NCBI GenBank assembly: GCA_002118135.1
Contig: BDIU01000202.1
Span: 1 to 64,000, forward strand
Length of the DNA: 64,000 nucleotides
Direction of reading: 5' to 3'
From: Trebouxia sp. TZW2008
Taxonomy: Eukaryota > Chlorophyta > Trebouxiophyceae > Trebouxiales > Trebouxiaceae
Position 1 is the first letter of the stretch; each line of letters begins with the position of its first letter. The position numbers and the translations under genes are program-made. Of the stretch, positions 23,279 to 35,341 are shown in pieces. The notes under the pieces were generated by a model, which saw nothing but the letters and a program-made list of their open reading frames with translations, was not told the origin of the DNA and did not search any database.

Positions 23279-24149
23279 TTCGTGAGATCTCGAACATTGG
23301 AATAAACAGGACTTGTCTGGTGCCTGGGGCCAGTACTGTGACACAGCGCTGTGCCAGCATTCATGAATTGGCTTTGCGAGCCATTGTGCAGCAGATGCTG
23401 TTTCACCACGGTGTGATTTGCTTGCCAGACACAGACTCTGAAATACGTGCATAGTCGTATGTGCAACAATGAAAGGGAACGTCTTTTGTGTCTCTCAACA
23501 TTTGATAATTGATTCACAATTGAATTGACAGTTGAAACCAATTTGGCAGCAGCATTGCCTTATGTGGGATGTTGTCTGTTCTGCAGCTTTTTGTCCGTGT
23601 GCATATCCCGTAGAAAGAGGGTATTGCTCTCGGGTTTGGAAATTTCTTAGCAAAGTCTGCAGACTGGCCTGGCTAATGCACTGCTCTCAAATCGTTCCGG
23701 CTGTTCTGTACAGTCATGTGTCAGTGTCGCGTCACAGGCAATTGCATGTCCGTGTTTAAGCTTTGCCAGTTCCGACTAAATGTTCTAATATGCACAATAT
23801 CCTTGCCAAGTACAGTGATATATGCGAAAAAACAATCGTGGGCAAACTGTCCCAGTGCAGCTCTGACCCATGCATTTAAGCTGCAGCAAGCATTGTTGGT
23901 CAGGCGGCAGTCAGACCATGGCCGTAACCCTTAGTCCAAACAACCAAACAAGCGTAGTGAAAGCCATGTAGCAGACAAGCACACATGCAGCGCGTCAGCA
24001 CTCCCTACACAGCCCCAGCATGAATGCACAGGTTCAAGACACCAGCACACAACTGACGAAGTTCATACAGCAACAAATACCAGAACAGCTATCCTGCCTA
24101 ACGAGAAGCAACACAACATAATAAGAAACGAGAAACTACAGATCACATG
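23279..24149. other. PreP / heme lyase convergent 3' region
   Basis: About 870 bp between two convergent stop codons. No gene-quality open frame was found on either strand. It should hold both 3' untranslated regions. Confidence 0.5.
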
Positions 24150-25755
24150 TCATGAGGTTGCTTGCTGGCTGTGCTGAGGCTGTGGCTGAGCGGGGCTCCG
24201 CTGACCCTTCCATCTGCCACTGTTCATCCAGCGATACTGCATGCGCAGCCGATCAAACAGAGCACCAGGAGAGTCAAGTGCAGGCCGCACATCCAGATGC
24301 ATTGCTATGGGCATTCCTGGCAGAGGAGCTGCATTGTAGAAGTCCACAACATACCTGTAGGAATGCAGCAGTCAGCTTAACATCAGTGTCACGCTGTTTG
24401 CAGAAAGCATGACCCGCATGACATCTCTGCATTCTGCTGCAGCAAGCAAGAGTACAATAACGATAGGGGTCTGATACAGCTGGCAACAGTCAAACGTCAC
24501 ACATGCTGCTTGTGATCAGAACAAGCTGGCATGGCGAGACAAAACATGCACCACACATTGTTTGTACTGATGCCAAAAGATGCTGTTGCTATTGCTGTTG
24601 GTAAAGCATGGATAAAGCAGTGCAATTTGTGACTGGTGATGGCTGGCAAGACAGACCTGACTTCCTTTCCACAGCGGTCAACCACCCAGTCATGCCTGTC
24701 AAAAGGCAGTTTGTACCCCAGAAAATTCAGCAAGCGAGCTTTTGGGCTGTAGTCCTGGGGTCGGCCTGCAAACTTCTTCAAGCGCGGCCCTCCACATCTA
24801 GACCCATGTAACTTTTCCCATTGCAGCACCTGCCCAGCAAGCAAACGCCAAGCTCCAAGACAGGAGAGAATCTTGAACGCCAATTGCCACAGATCTTGCT
24901 TGTGCAAACCAAAATCAAGGTGTGTTCTTGTGTGTGGCATGGCAAGCAGGCAACACTTCTGAGCTTACCTCTGACCACGCTCGCTCATTGACACCATTGT
25001 GAATGGCTACCACAGCCTCCATGTCTTGCTCGCTTGGTGACCAACCCTTCCTTTTCATTGCATTGTAGAACATCTGCTCACTAGGATACATCCAGACAGG
25101 CGTGTGGGCCTCCTGATGCGCAGGCCTGTCCTCTTGCGCTGTACACAACACATTCTGAGTCAGCCAAGGCACTGAACATGCAAAGAGGCTGCATGCAATG
25201 TCAACCAGCAAATGCGGTTCGCACCTATGGGAATGGTTGAGGCAACACGTTGTCTTCCCAGAGACTGCGTCTGATCTGGTCCAGGCTGATTGCTAGACTG
25301 TGGCATGAGGTTGCTGGGGTTGAAGTCTGCAGTGACAACTGGACAGCCTGCAACCCAACTCTAGCCTGAGTTGTGCGCGGGCTTTGAATGGGTGCAATCA
25401 CATCAAGATCAGACATGCCTGCTGGTACTTGCTGGTTTTGCTGGTCTCCCTGCTCGCCGATGACAGGGCAGCCGCTGGCAAATGTTGGCAGAGTGTACGC
25501 AGCCACACCTTCTTCCATTGCTGTGCTGACAGTGCTACCTGCAGTAGCGTTGCAGCTGAGGTTAGTCTGAATTGCAGTGTAGCGAAGCATATCCCGGAAT
25601 TCAGCAACATGACGTTGAGAAGCAAGGCGGGCAGGTTTTCGCAAGATCAACGAGTATTCTGCACCTGCTAGACAAGCTTCCGCTTGCTGATCATCGGCGG
25701 CAGCAGCTCGCACAAACAGCCGTTGCGCCGATCTTTGTTCGTCTGATTGGTCCAT
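24150..25755 (-). CDS. HCCS: Holocytochrome c-type synthase (cytochrome c heme lyase)
   Basis: Attaches heme to the CXXCH cysteines of cytochrome c in the mitochondrial intermembrane space. Five exons join in phase: 25665-25755, 25225-25347, 24969-25138, 24657-24829 and 24150-24354, 253 residues, close to the usual 250-270. Signatures: a CPV heme-regulatory motif near residue 32, NPSNLMP, RVASTIP, then [72 protein letters not shown] and VDFYNAAP...LDVRPALDS. The His of PFDRHDW and of VVAIHN are residues the family conserves. Exon 1 is chosen because its 'gtgcag' donor gives phase 1, as exon 2 needs; a longer open frame over 25225-25764 runs through intron 1 and was not used. The tail after DRLRMQYRW is Q/S/P-rich. 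Head-to-head with taxilin. Confidence 0.94.
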
Positions 25756-26600
25756 GCTGGGCAATTGCGCCGAGCACTCAGTTCAGACTTTGTTCAGGTG
25801 GCGAGGTTCACTGTGCACCTTAATCAAGTGGCCATCATTCGAAAGCCCCTTGCAACTCACAGTACAACCCCAACCCCCCCCCCCCCCCCCCCCCCCCCNN
25901 CCAACCCCCCCCCCCCCCCAACCCCCCAAATGTGCAATCAGGTTCCATGATGATGGCATGACATTGAATCGCAGGTGAGCTCAGCAGCTGAATACATGCA
26001 TGCCACAGTGCAAGCTTGTGGTCCAGTGTTGACATGGAACGCTGACGTGTCGCTCACTCGTACTCCGCCTACCTTGACATGATAACACACGTTTACACAT
26101 GGTTGATGCCTTTTCTTGAATGCTTTGACCCAATGATCCGATGATTTCAATGATGTTCATGGTTCAAGCTATTCTTGCTCTATGACAACTGACGACAAGC
26201 TCACATGGAACTCTCTAAAACATTGACACATGCTTGGCGACCAGTACTCACTAGCGCTAGCCCGCAGGATGCAAACAACGACAATTGGAAACACAAGAGG
26301 AAAACTGGCAATTAGAGCGGCTCATGAGTATCGAAGATCAATCTGCTAGCGACAGCACTTTTGATCTGCTGCCACAGCTTCCTGCAATCATGTGAGCTCA
26401 GATGACTGCCTCTGTGCTTCTGGTCTAGTCGAACCCCTTGAAACCCTAGCAACTTTTGAGTCATAGCGCCAACATGGCTTCAAGCTGTGATCAGACCAAG
26501 TGTCAAAGTTGCTGGGCTAAACGCTTGATGATCGGAATCCGATACATTTTGCTGACAGACATAGTTCCGCGCATCTGAAATTATAAGACACCGTGATCAA
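25756..26600. promoter_or_regulatory. Divergent heme lyase / taxilin upstream region with assembly gap
   Basis: 845 bp separate the two start codons. It contains a poly-C run near 25873-25930 interrupted by two N at 25899-25900. No gene-quality open frame exists; the Pro- and Gly-rich frames reading through the C run are artefacts. Promoters of both genes are expected here. Confidence 0.5.
25873..25930. repeat. Poly-C homopolymer with two undetermined bases
   Basis: Runs of C with occasional A flank two N. This is most simply an unresolved homopolymer or short assembly gap, so the true length here is unknown. Confidence 0.9.
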
Positions 26601-28854
26601 ATGTCTGCCAGCGGCAATGCGGAGCCTGAGCTGGCTGGAGAGGATGCTGCCAGCTCCAGCGAAGGTTTGCGACCAGATACGAGGACGTCGAATAGCGAAT
26701 TGTGGGAAGGCCGGCCTGGAGCTTCTGAGGCAAGCGAGCAGCCTGCCGCTGCTGGCAGCCAGCAGCAGGTGTGTGGCGTAAAGCTGTTGACAATCCTCTT
26801 CACATGTGACACTGCGACGCACCTCGGCGTGTAAAGCTGCGGGTTATATGCAGATTCCCGGGTTGCAGCAAAAGATACAACAGCTTCAGCAGTTGACAGC
26901 TCAGCCAGAGCGCCGTGAAGCAAATCGTGCTCGCAAAAAGCTTATGAAGGACGTGCAGCACGAAGTGTATGAGACAGGCAGAAATGATGCAGATAAGATC
27001 AGCTATCTAATGCAAACTCTTGGAGATCAGGTGCGTCAGAACCTCTGTGGGTTTCCTGTGCCTCTCCACGCTTCCTTTTCAGCAAAGATACGTGAGACTG
27101 CTTCCTGCAGATGACACTGCATAGCAAGTTAGATAAGCAGCTGATCCCCATGAGGAAAAGTTGTGACACTGCAAGCAAGGAGCGTGATGCAGGTACTGAC
27201 TGCTTGCATTGCGCAGCCAACACCAACGCTGTCTGCATGCTGGCATTGAGTAACATACAATTGCCCACTTATTCCTGTTATATTGAGATCATGCTGCTTT
27301 TGCAGCTGTTGAGGAGAAAACACGCGTTGTGGAGCTCAACAACAAGCTGCACGAGCTTTGTAGGGAGCTGCGCAAAGAAAATGCATTGCTGCTAGACACC
27401 AGCAAGGCCATAAGCGCACAAGAGCTGAATCAGCGCAAGGCTCTCACAGAGAACTTCCAAGAAACTGTTGAGGGCATCACGAAAAGGTGCCACGCATGCT
27501 TATCGAGCATGCAGCTGATGTAAATTCATTCTGCTCTGTTCATGTCATCAACTGTGGCCATATACTGTGCAGGTTGGAGGATCACGAAAAGGAGAGAATG
27601 CGCATTGTGCATGAGAATGACAATCTTAAACAGAAACTGAGAGCTTTATGCGAGCAGTATGAGGCCAGAGACAGTCATTTCAGTCAGCAGGTTGGCTTCC
27701 AATTCAACAAGCTTTTGCTATTGCAACCGTACGTGTAGCTGCCTCAGCTCCAACCCAAAAGCTTTGCTGCTGCAGCTGCAAACGAAAGATTTGGAAATCA
27801 AGATGGCAAGTATCAAGCTGCAAGAGCAGGCTGTGCTAGTTGACAGGGCAGAGGTGCAGTCAAAGAAGTTGTCAGAAGCATTCGGTCAGGTGCAGAGCCA
27901 CAAGCTTGAGACTGACAAGCTGCTGGAGTCATACAATGAGCGCTTTGCTGAGTGCCAGCATAGCATTGAGAAGAGCAATGAGGTATGCTACATGAGCCCA
28001 TGCCTTTGTGTGATGAAGTGAAACCTACTTGCAAACAGGGTGTGTGGAGCTCATAATAAGGGTGTTGTTGCAGAGCTTGTGTACTTGGTATTCTTTGTAG
28101 TTCCTAAGGGATGTCACAACCAAGGGCTGACATTGTAAAACATGCAGTGCAAAGCATGCACTTTGTTTGCCTGTTCTTCATGGTGGTGTTTGTGGTGCAA
28201 GCCACCAGAGTGTAACATAGCGACCATTGCTTGGCATTCTATATCATCAATGGGTCTCAGATCACACCATGCTCACCCTGCCAGACCTTCCCATGACTAG
28301 TTTGTTGGCCACACTTTGTCATGACTAGTCTGTCACACGAAGCGTGTGCTTATGTAATGCAATGACCATGGCAGGTGTTCAAGATGCTACGCACAGATGG
28401 AGAGCGCAAACAACAACTGCTCAAGCAAGCTGACAAGGACAGGCGCTCCTTGAACAAGCAGCACCAGGAAATGCAGCTGCGGCTTGACCAGGCCAATGCT
28501 CGCCTTGTGCAGCTGACAGATGAGAATAACGGTCTCAAGAAGGGCTCAGAAGATCCAGAGAAAGCTCGCCTTAGGGCACAGAATGATAGGCTTCAGGCGC
28601 TGTGCAGATCTCTCAGGCAGGAGTCAAAAGGTCCAAAGCCTGACGCAGAGCTTGGCACAGCATTGAGCAGCAATTTGACAGCGTCCCCTGAGTCACATAG
28701 CCCAAGCAAAGAATCGCCAGACAGCAACGCTGATGCTGATGTGCATGACGGTGTTAATGAAGCATCTGCTCCCAAAGCAGCTGACGCCGAAGATTGCAAG
28801 ATTGCAGCACCAGCTACAAGCCAGGCCTTAGATGCGCCAAACAGTGCTGAGTAG
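26601..28854 (+). CDS. Taxilin family coiled-coil protein
   Basis: Taxilins are long coiled-coil proteins that in animals bind syntaxins and the nascent-polypeptide complex; their role in algae is not established. Seven exons join in phase: 26601-26768, 26854-27030, 27111-27192, 27306-27486, 27573-27690, 27776-27982 and 28375-28854, 470 residues. An acidic Ser/Glu-rich N-terminus (1-56) precedes continuous heptads. Family-diagnostic strings include KLHELCRELRKENALL (about residue 160), NFQETVEGI, LRALCEQYEARDSHFSQQ, YNERFAECQHSIEKSNEVF and the final LRAQNDRLQALCRSLRQE. The C-terminal 80 residues are a Ser/Ala/Asp-rich disordered tail ending at TAG 28852-28854. The exon boundaries fall between heptads. 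Confidence 0.93.
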
Positions 28855-29729
28855 ATCTTAGGCAGCTGTCCTGTTTCTGCTAGACTGACATTGAAAAGAC
28901 TTAGTGCTTGTATCCCAGATTTCTTGACTTTTGACAAATGCTTCATGAACTGCTGCACCCTCTTGGGTTCAGATTACTTGCATCAGCAGTCATCACGCAT
29001 CATAAATTCATAGGTTTGTTCCCCTTTTGAGATAGCAGCTCGAACTTGCCATCAGTGGTCTCATTGGAAGCCTAGGCCTGCGGTCTGAGTCAGGATGTGC
29101 TGGCTGTGTAGGCAGGAGATCCTTCCCCCTCGAACCAGTAGCTCATGCAGGTTAACTATCTTTTCACTGCAAATGCTTGCATCAAACTGTTGCCAATTTA
29201 CTGTGTCCTCAATCGAACCCAGATACTAGACTTTGCGTTTGAAGCTGACATGACATGGTACTGCCCTGCTGTGTCTTGCTCAGAATACCTGCAACGCTGC
29301 ACAAGGTTTTTGCGTAGCTGGGTCATAAAGTCTCCCTGATACTGTGCTGCGTTTGGCCAGAAATCATAGATAAACCGGATCGAGCTATTGTCACCATCTT
29401 GCAATACAAGGCTACTCATGCGCTCAACTGCAATGGGCATTGATCAATATGCAGTGCTGCTGTGCTTGCATCAAAATAGCACTGATACACGTGCATGGCG
29501 CAGCCAAGGGGGTTGCCTGAATTCCAGCAAAAGTTCTATACATGCAGCTCACTGTCACACATTTGCCCATTCACAGCAGCTGCTGCGTGACATCCATCTG
29601 GTGACATCAGACATAGACACATCAGTTCTTGTATTTCAGTGGATCAGGTTGCTGCACAAGGCATGAGTACCAAGCAATTTGCAGACCAGCGCACTGCTTG
29701 TAGGTCTGTCAGAAAAGCTATCAAGTACT
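28855..29729. other. Taxilin / eIF3e convergent 3' region
   Basis: About 875 bp between convergent stop codons. Most has no coding signal. One minus-strand open frame at 29198-29440 begins with an ATG just after an in-frame stop and reads well (IRFIYDFWPNAAQYQGDF) until a donor-like 'aggtattc', but no family was recognised and no partner exon was found. It is treated as unresolved. Confidence 0.45.
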
Positions 29730-31844
29730 TCATGCTCTGGGAGCACCCACAACTGCATTTGCTAGCATAAAGGTGCGCATGGATAAGTCCTTCGCCTTCT
29801 CTGTGATCTGCTCAGTGGGTGTTGGGAAAGACATGTTCATGACAACTGTGCCTGCTTTGCTGTCAATCTTGGCATTCAGCCGTGCATTTCTGATCAGGTT
29901 CACTATCCACTTCTCTGCTGACTGCTCATCCATGCCAAGCTTTGCAGCCAGCATTTTGAGCTCTATGCAGTTGTGTATCCGGCAGTAAGTCTCAAAGATG
30001 AACATGCGTGCATTCTCCACAAACTCCTCTTTGCAGGAAGTCAGGAAGTAATCATTGTCAATGACCTGCATACATAGCACAAACACTTATGTATATCTTG
30101 AAGGCAGGATGCTGTTGAGCTGCAACTGATTTACTGTCACATGGGATGCTGAGTGAAACTGTCAGCATCAATGAATCACTGTTCATTCAAAACACATGCG
30201 AGACAGGCTTAGCAGGCCCAGCTAGGTGCATGCTGGAGCAATCAGTTGTCTCCAAACAGTTTATTCAATGGGTCAGCACCAGGCATATGCAAGGCAGAGT
30301 CGGTTGCAGCATTCCAGGATAAAATACTGAAGTTCCATGAGAAGGGCAAATGCCATATGTACCTGTTCACATTCTTGCAGCTTCTGCTGTGCTCCATCAA
30401 AGTCATAGTTGGTGAAGAGGCACTGCAGGAAGTCAGTGACTGGATCGCTGACTTGGTATGATTCCTGCTCAATGAGGCGCATCAGGTCCTTCATCACATT
30501 TCTTCTGCGCTTGTTGACCACTGTAGCAACAGCTAGGTAGCGCACCAAATACTGAGCGTTTGTCTGAATGGCATTCAAAAACCTGCATCAAAGACACAGC
30601 AACCAGACGTGTTGGGGGGGACTCAAAGGTTGTTCAGCTATGTTGGAAGACCTAAAGGTCAATCAGGCGGATTTGATCAGCTGTGATTTGGGACTCGGGT
30701 GTTTGGGCAGGAGAGTATCTAAGAGGAATTTTGCACCAAAGCTGCAGCACATGCCGCACAAACTTTTGTACAGAATATGGACCTTGTGGAAGCTGTTGCA
30801 GGGGCTGCTGCATCTGCATAAAGCTGTAGCTGGGTCTAACGCCACGCTGTGACATGTCAACAGCGAGTGCTGAGCATCAAGCAACAATTGGCGAATACCC
30901 TCACATGTGTTTGCAGCAAGGCAGGTGAAAATGTGAACAGGGACCTTGCAAGAAGTGCTTTACGATGCATCATTGAAGTCTTGAACACGACAACAGTGTA
31001 GAGACGCTGACAGGCTGCCATGCTAGACAAGGATGCGGAAACTCACCGCTCCTGGAAGAACAGGTCGATGATTGCATTGCGTCCATTCTCATGGTTGAAG
31101 AAGACAAACAAGGACCAGTGCATCAACCAAGTCCGTTGCTGCAGCTGCACCAGCAGAGGGGCAAAGTTGTTGTCATCAATGACGCTCTTGAGCTTGGTCA
31201 AGGAGTCCATTGCAGCTTCCCAATCCTCTAGCAGAATCTCTGCTGCTAGCTTGCCCCACAAAGCGCTGAGATTCCTTTCTGAGTTGGTGGACAGGGTTCT
31301 GTAATGATATAGGAACTCTGCTGCATCTGAGTAGTTGCCACAGTCAAACTGGAACTTGGCATACTGGTACAATGCGTCTATCTGCTCGCTGCCTATGTTG
31401 TGCTCGCGCTGCAGCCAGGGCAAGTTCTGGGCTTTCTCTTGTTTCAGCTGCTTGACTAAGCTCTCATCGCTGAGAAACTGCACAATGCTGTCTGCTTGTG
31501 CCTGCAGGAACCAATGATTGTTAGTTGCTTTGCATACGAAAGCAATCCGCAATGAGACTCATTGCAAGAAATGCTGGAAGCTCATTGACCTGCAGCTTTC
31601 TGAGATTCTGTACAACTTCTGTGCGCCTCTCCTTCAGCTCTTGTGGCGGATCGCAATTGTTGAGCTGTGTATATATCTCCATGGCATAATCAAGCATGTT
31701 GGTCTTGTTCAGCAAATCCAGCTTGCCCTGCTGTATTTGATCCTCAGGGTAGAGCTCTTTTGCAGACAGCCATTCAAGCAAGGGGAAGACCAGATGCCTG
31801 TCCATGCTCTTGGCCAGCTTCGCGGTGAGATCCCATTCTGCCAT
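29730..31844 (-). CDS. eIF3e: Eukaryotic translation initiation factor 3 subunit E
   Basis: PCI-domain subunit of the eIF3 octamer, linking it to eIF4G and the 40S ribosome; called INT6 in animals. Four exons join in phase: 31590-31844, 31047-31501, 30363-30582 and 29730-30065, 421 residues, near the usual 430-445. The N-terminus [27 protein letters not shown] and [19 protein letters not shown] are diagnostic. The middle helical repeats include [19 protein letters not shown]. The PCI winged helix is [23 protein letters not shown] with [10 protein letters not shown] after it. The second eIF3 subunit in the window after eIF3h; the two are 28 kb apart and are not co-transcribed. Head-to-head with the coiled-coil gene at 299 bp. 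Confidence 0.96.
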
Positions 31845-32143
31845 TTTGTAGTAGCAGCAGAGCTCTCGGGTCTCAGACGCTGATCAGCGTTGGACCGAAG
31901 CCTTCCGAGAAGCCGCCTGAGGGGCGTAGGACCAATTCCGGTTCAGCCCTGAGACGTACGTTACCAAAAATCGGTTAGTCAACCCCGAGACCATGTGCAC
32001 ATTCGCGTTCTGTCTCTGGAAAGCGCTCTTGCTTTGTCGTGTCTGATACATTGTTGTCGGACTTGTGCACCGCGCTTGTCCTGACTTACCTGTTAACTTT
32101 CACTGCAGCCGTTTGGGGACATCGCTCAACTTCTGCAAACAGC
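31845..32143. promoter_or_regulatory. Divergent upstream region of eIF3e and coiled-coil gene
   Basis: Only 299 bp separate the start codons of two divergent genes, the tightest pair in the window. Both leaders and promoters must fit here. No element could be assigned. Confidence 0.5.
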
Positions 32144-34819
32144 ATGAATGCCTTGCTGAGACCTACTGTAACGCTCTGTCGTTCTGCTGGTCCAACGCAC
32201 ACATCTAGCAAAAATGCAACAGCGTTCAGTGCTGCTTGTCGGTCGCGACATGTGTACCCTCGTTTCCGTGCTCGATTGCACTGTCATGCGGCACTTTCAA
32301 ACAGGAGCTTACTGTATCTGTGTGGGGGAGGTGGGCTCGGCGAATAGCTTTCTAAAAGGGCTCACCACTTATCATTCGTCATCTCATTCCTGCATTTTGC
32401 AGCCGAGACAAACAAACCAGCTCATGAGGCTGCTGATGCCTTGAAGTCGCAGTTGCGTGAGCTTGAGGATGAGCGTAAAGCTGCCACAACAAAGGCTGAA
32501 AAGATGGCTGTCAAGAGTCAGCGGCTGGCTGAATCAATTGAGAACCTACAAGCTGGCGCTCTGCGCGCTATGAAACAGAATGATGAGCCTGCTGCAAGGG
32601 AGCTTCTCCAGGTGCACCATCAACTTCATTTGTGCAAACACTTTGGCAATATTGCAAAGCCTGTGCAGAACACGCATGCTGTGTCTTCTGCCTTGTCACT
32701 GATGGCGATGCTTTGTTGCAGGAGAAGACCCTAGTGACATCAGCTTTGCAGAAATGTAAGGACAGAGCAGCTACAAACTTTACCTTGGCAGAGAAGCTGA
32801 ACAAGCTCATAGGTGTGACAAATGTTTTGGCGTGCTGCTTGCTGTTGGCTTCAGCATCTGTGTGTATGCTGGTATAAGTTTGCTGATACAGTGTGTCAAC
32901 AGCCCATCTTGACCTGTGCAGGCGCAAAGCAGACAGAGCTCATTGCTCTTCTGCATCAATCCAGTAATGTCAGGGGCTTATCCCAGAAACCATTCTCTGT
33001 TGACCCTGCTGGCATGGTGTCAATTGATGATGACCTTCCCTCTTCTTCAGGTGAAGCTGTTCAGCTGTCTGACGCCTTGATGTCACATGCTACACATATC
33101 AAGACTGGTCAAATGGTGCCTGTGTTGAATTGCTGTGTGCACTGTTGGCACCAGTGCAGAAGTAGCTCCGTGCATCTTCCACAGCATTGTGACTCAACTA
33201 CTCACTGCCAGTTGCCAGAAAGAGTGATTGACTCTGACAGCTGCCTTGTTTTGCAGACGCTTCTAAAATACAGCATCAATCCATGGGAACATCCCAGTAC
33301 CACTCTCCTGCACTTGACAGCCAAGACTACTCATCAGAGGAAGACATAGACAATAAATTCCTTGAGCTAGAGAGACAGACCCTGGAGTCCATGATGCAAG
33401 CTAGTCATATGGACAGCCAGCATTCAGGCAACACTACAGACCAACAGCAGCAGCGAATCTCATCTGGTACCACAGCATCAAGCTCAGGTGCTGACAGCAC
33501 GAGCAATTCAACCAGCAGCAGCAGCAAAAGCAGCAGCAGCAGTATTGACTGGTGGAACAGAGCAAGCAGAAACCTGCAGCGGATACAACAGCAGAGACCG
33601 TCGCTAGAGTCACATCAAGCACAGTCTATGTCCAAGGACATCACAACACTGCTGACAAGGATAGTCAATGCTAGAGTGCTGCGTGGAGAGGATCCCACAG
33701 TTGCTCAGTTGGTAGACCTGGCCGTCTTTCACGTCGCAGTGCGTGCATCTGAAGTGCGTATAGCCCCTCCTAGGACAGACTTCCCCATCAATATGAGGCA
33801 GCGGCTGTTCAGAGATGCCACAGCTGTGGCACTAGCGGCATGTCAGCTGTCTGCAGCTGGCAGGACAAGTGCTGCATGGCAGGAGCTTGCATCAAATTGG
33901 GACATGCAGCAGGGGCAGCAAGATGCAGCCACAGCTACTGAGAAGTCACCACAGCTGGCTGGCAAGCTAGCTCACATGTTTCTCAGGAACCTTGCTGAGC
34001 TCTTCAAGCTGGAGCAGAGTGAAGCGGAGCGCATTGTACATGCTGCTGTGGCTGCTCACACGCGTGCCAAGCTGCTGACCGCTGTTACTGCTGTCAAGCA
34101 GGTGGGAACCTGTATCTTTCATCAACCTGAGACAAATTTCTAGGCATGTTGTCTAGTTGCCTAGCACGTCCTGGTGACAAGCAACGAGTAATGAGCATCA
34201 TGCAAAATGTCTTCCTCCATTAATGGTAGCCAGTCGTTGTCGTTTTGCTTGCTGCCTCAGAGATGCTGCTGTAGGTTTGTGCTAATTGCATTGTATGCAT
34301 GCCATTTCAATGCCTTTGCAAGCAGAACAAAGATGATGTCCTCTGCTACAGCTTTTCTGCAGTGCATGGGCTTTCTGGCATATGTGACCTGTGCAACTTT
34401 GCCTCTGATTGCTCTGTGAAAGGGGCTTGATTTGATTTGATTGGACTTTCACTGCCCTCGGATCGACCCAGTGTCAATCGGGCATTAGAACACATGCCAT
34501 TTGTGCTCCTGTAGCCAACTGCAGCGTCGAATGGTTTGCTGTGCCCAATCAATTTCCTGCCACTGATCATTGTGTTTTCACACAGGCTGAGGATGCCGAC
34601 AAGGCAAATACAGCATTGACAGAGATGCGGGATCTGGCTGCTGTTGTTGACGCCTTCACACTTCCAGCTCAATCGCCTGAAATGGAGCTTGTCTACTCTG
34701 GACTGCGTGGGTTCCTGGGGTATCACGACCGCAAGACCTTGCATGAAGCATATCTACAAGTCAGCAGCAGTCATGCGTCAAAGCGAGCTGTTGCAGATGC
34801 GCTTGGCATGAATCTGTAA
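32144..34819 (+). CDS. Organelle-leader coiled-coil protein, function unknown
   Basis: Not assigned to a family. Six exons join in phase: 32144-32330, 32403-32611, 32722-32812, 32922-33050, 33257-34101 and 34586-34819, 564 residues. The first 60 residues (MNALLRPTVTLCRSAGPTHT...) are Arg/Ser/Ala-rich with no acidic residue, like a plastid or mitochondrial leader. Residues 65-165 form a charged coiled coil (SQLRELEDERKAATTKAEK). A Ser/Gln-rich linker follows, including a run of Ser codons at 33505-33545 (AGC repeats). The C-terminal half is helical and Ala-rich (DITTLLTRIVNARVLRGE, RQRLFRDATAVALAACQLSA, KLAHMFLRNLAELFKLEQSE), resembling a repeat-helix fold. The last exon ends SSHASKRAVADALGMNL. 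Exon 4 could alternatively use a donor at about 33111, adding 20 residues in the same phase. Confidence 0.75.
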
Positions 34820-35341
34820 TGTTAAGGCTTTTGCATGCTGGATGTACACAATGCATCATTGATACTCAAGTCTGCTACTGCCTTGCTCTGTTCTGTGTTG
34901 TTTCTACGCCGTCAGATACAGCTTCTCCAAAAATAAGTTGGCATGATTATTTCAAGTTGTACACCACTGTTCAAGATTTGCATTGTATAATGTACAGATG
35001 TATGCTGTCGCAATGCTGCAATAGATTTTGGCCTACCCACGCCTTGTATAGAACTCACAGATGATTGGTATCATGGTAAGTATTGAGTGTGTGACCGTGA
35101 CTCGCACTGAGGTCGCAAGTTTTTCGCTTTCAGGTCGGGCATGGCCTGGCAGTGCAAAATGCTTGTTCAATGCAGTCCCTGCAGCTGGGCACTCCTGCTC
35201 ATTCGTTCACAACAGAGCTTTGAATCGAAGATGTACATGATGATCCACACTGCATGCACGTGAGTGCAAGCCATAATCACTTGTCATGTTGCATGTGCAC
35301 TTGCGCAAAATTGTGCACAAGAGAAACAACCCTCTTTTGGG
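34820..35341. other. Convergent 3' region, no gene supported
   Basis: About 520 bp between the convergent ends of the coiled-coil and methyltransferase genes. No coding signal beyond short random frames. Confidence 0.5.

Noticed and set aside
25225..25764. Single long first exon for the heme lyase
   Set aside because: The frame ends at a stop just before the donor and is out of frame with the conserved RVASTIP segment. A two-exon solution restores phase and normal length.
25747..26035. Pro-rich and Gly-rich frames across 25.9 kb
   Set aside because: Artefacts of the poly-C run and the two N.
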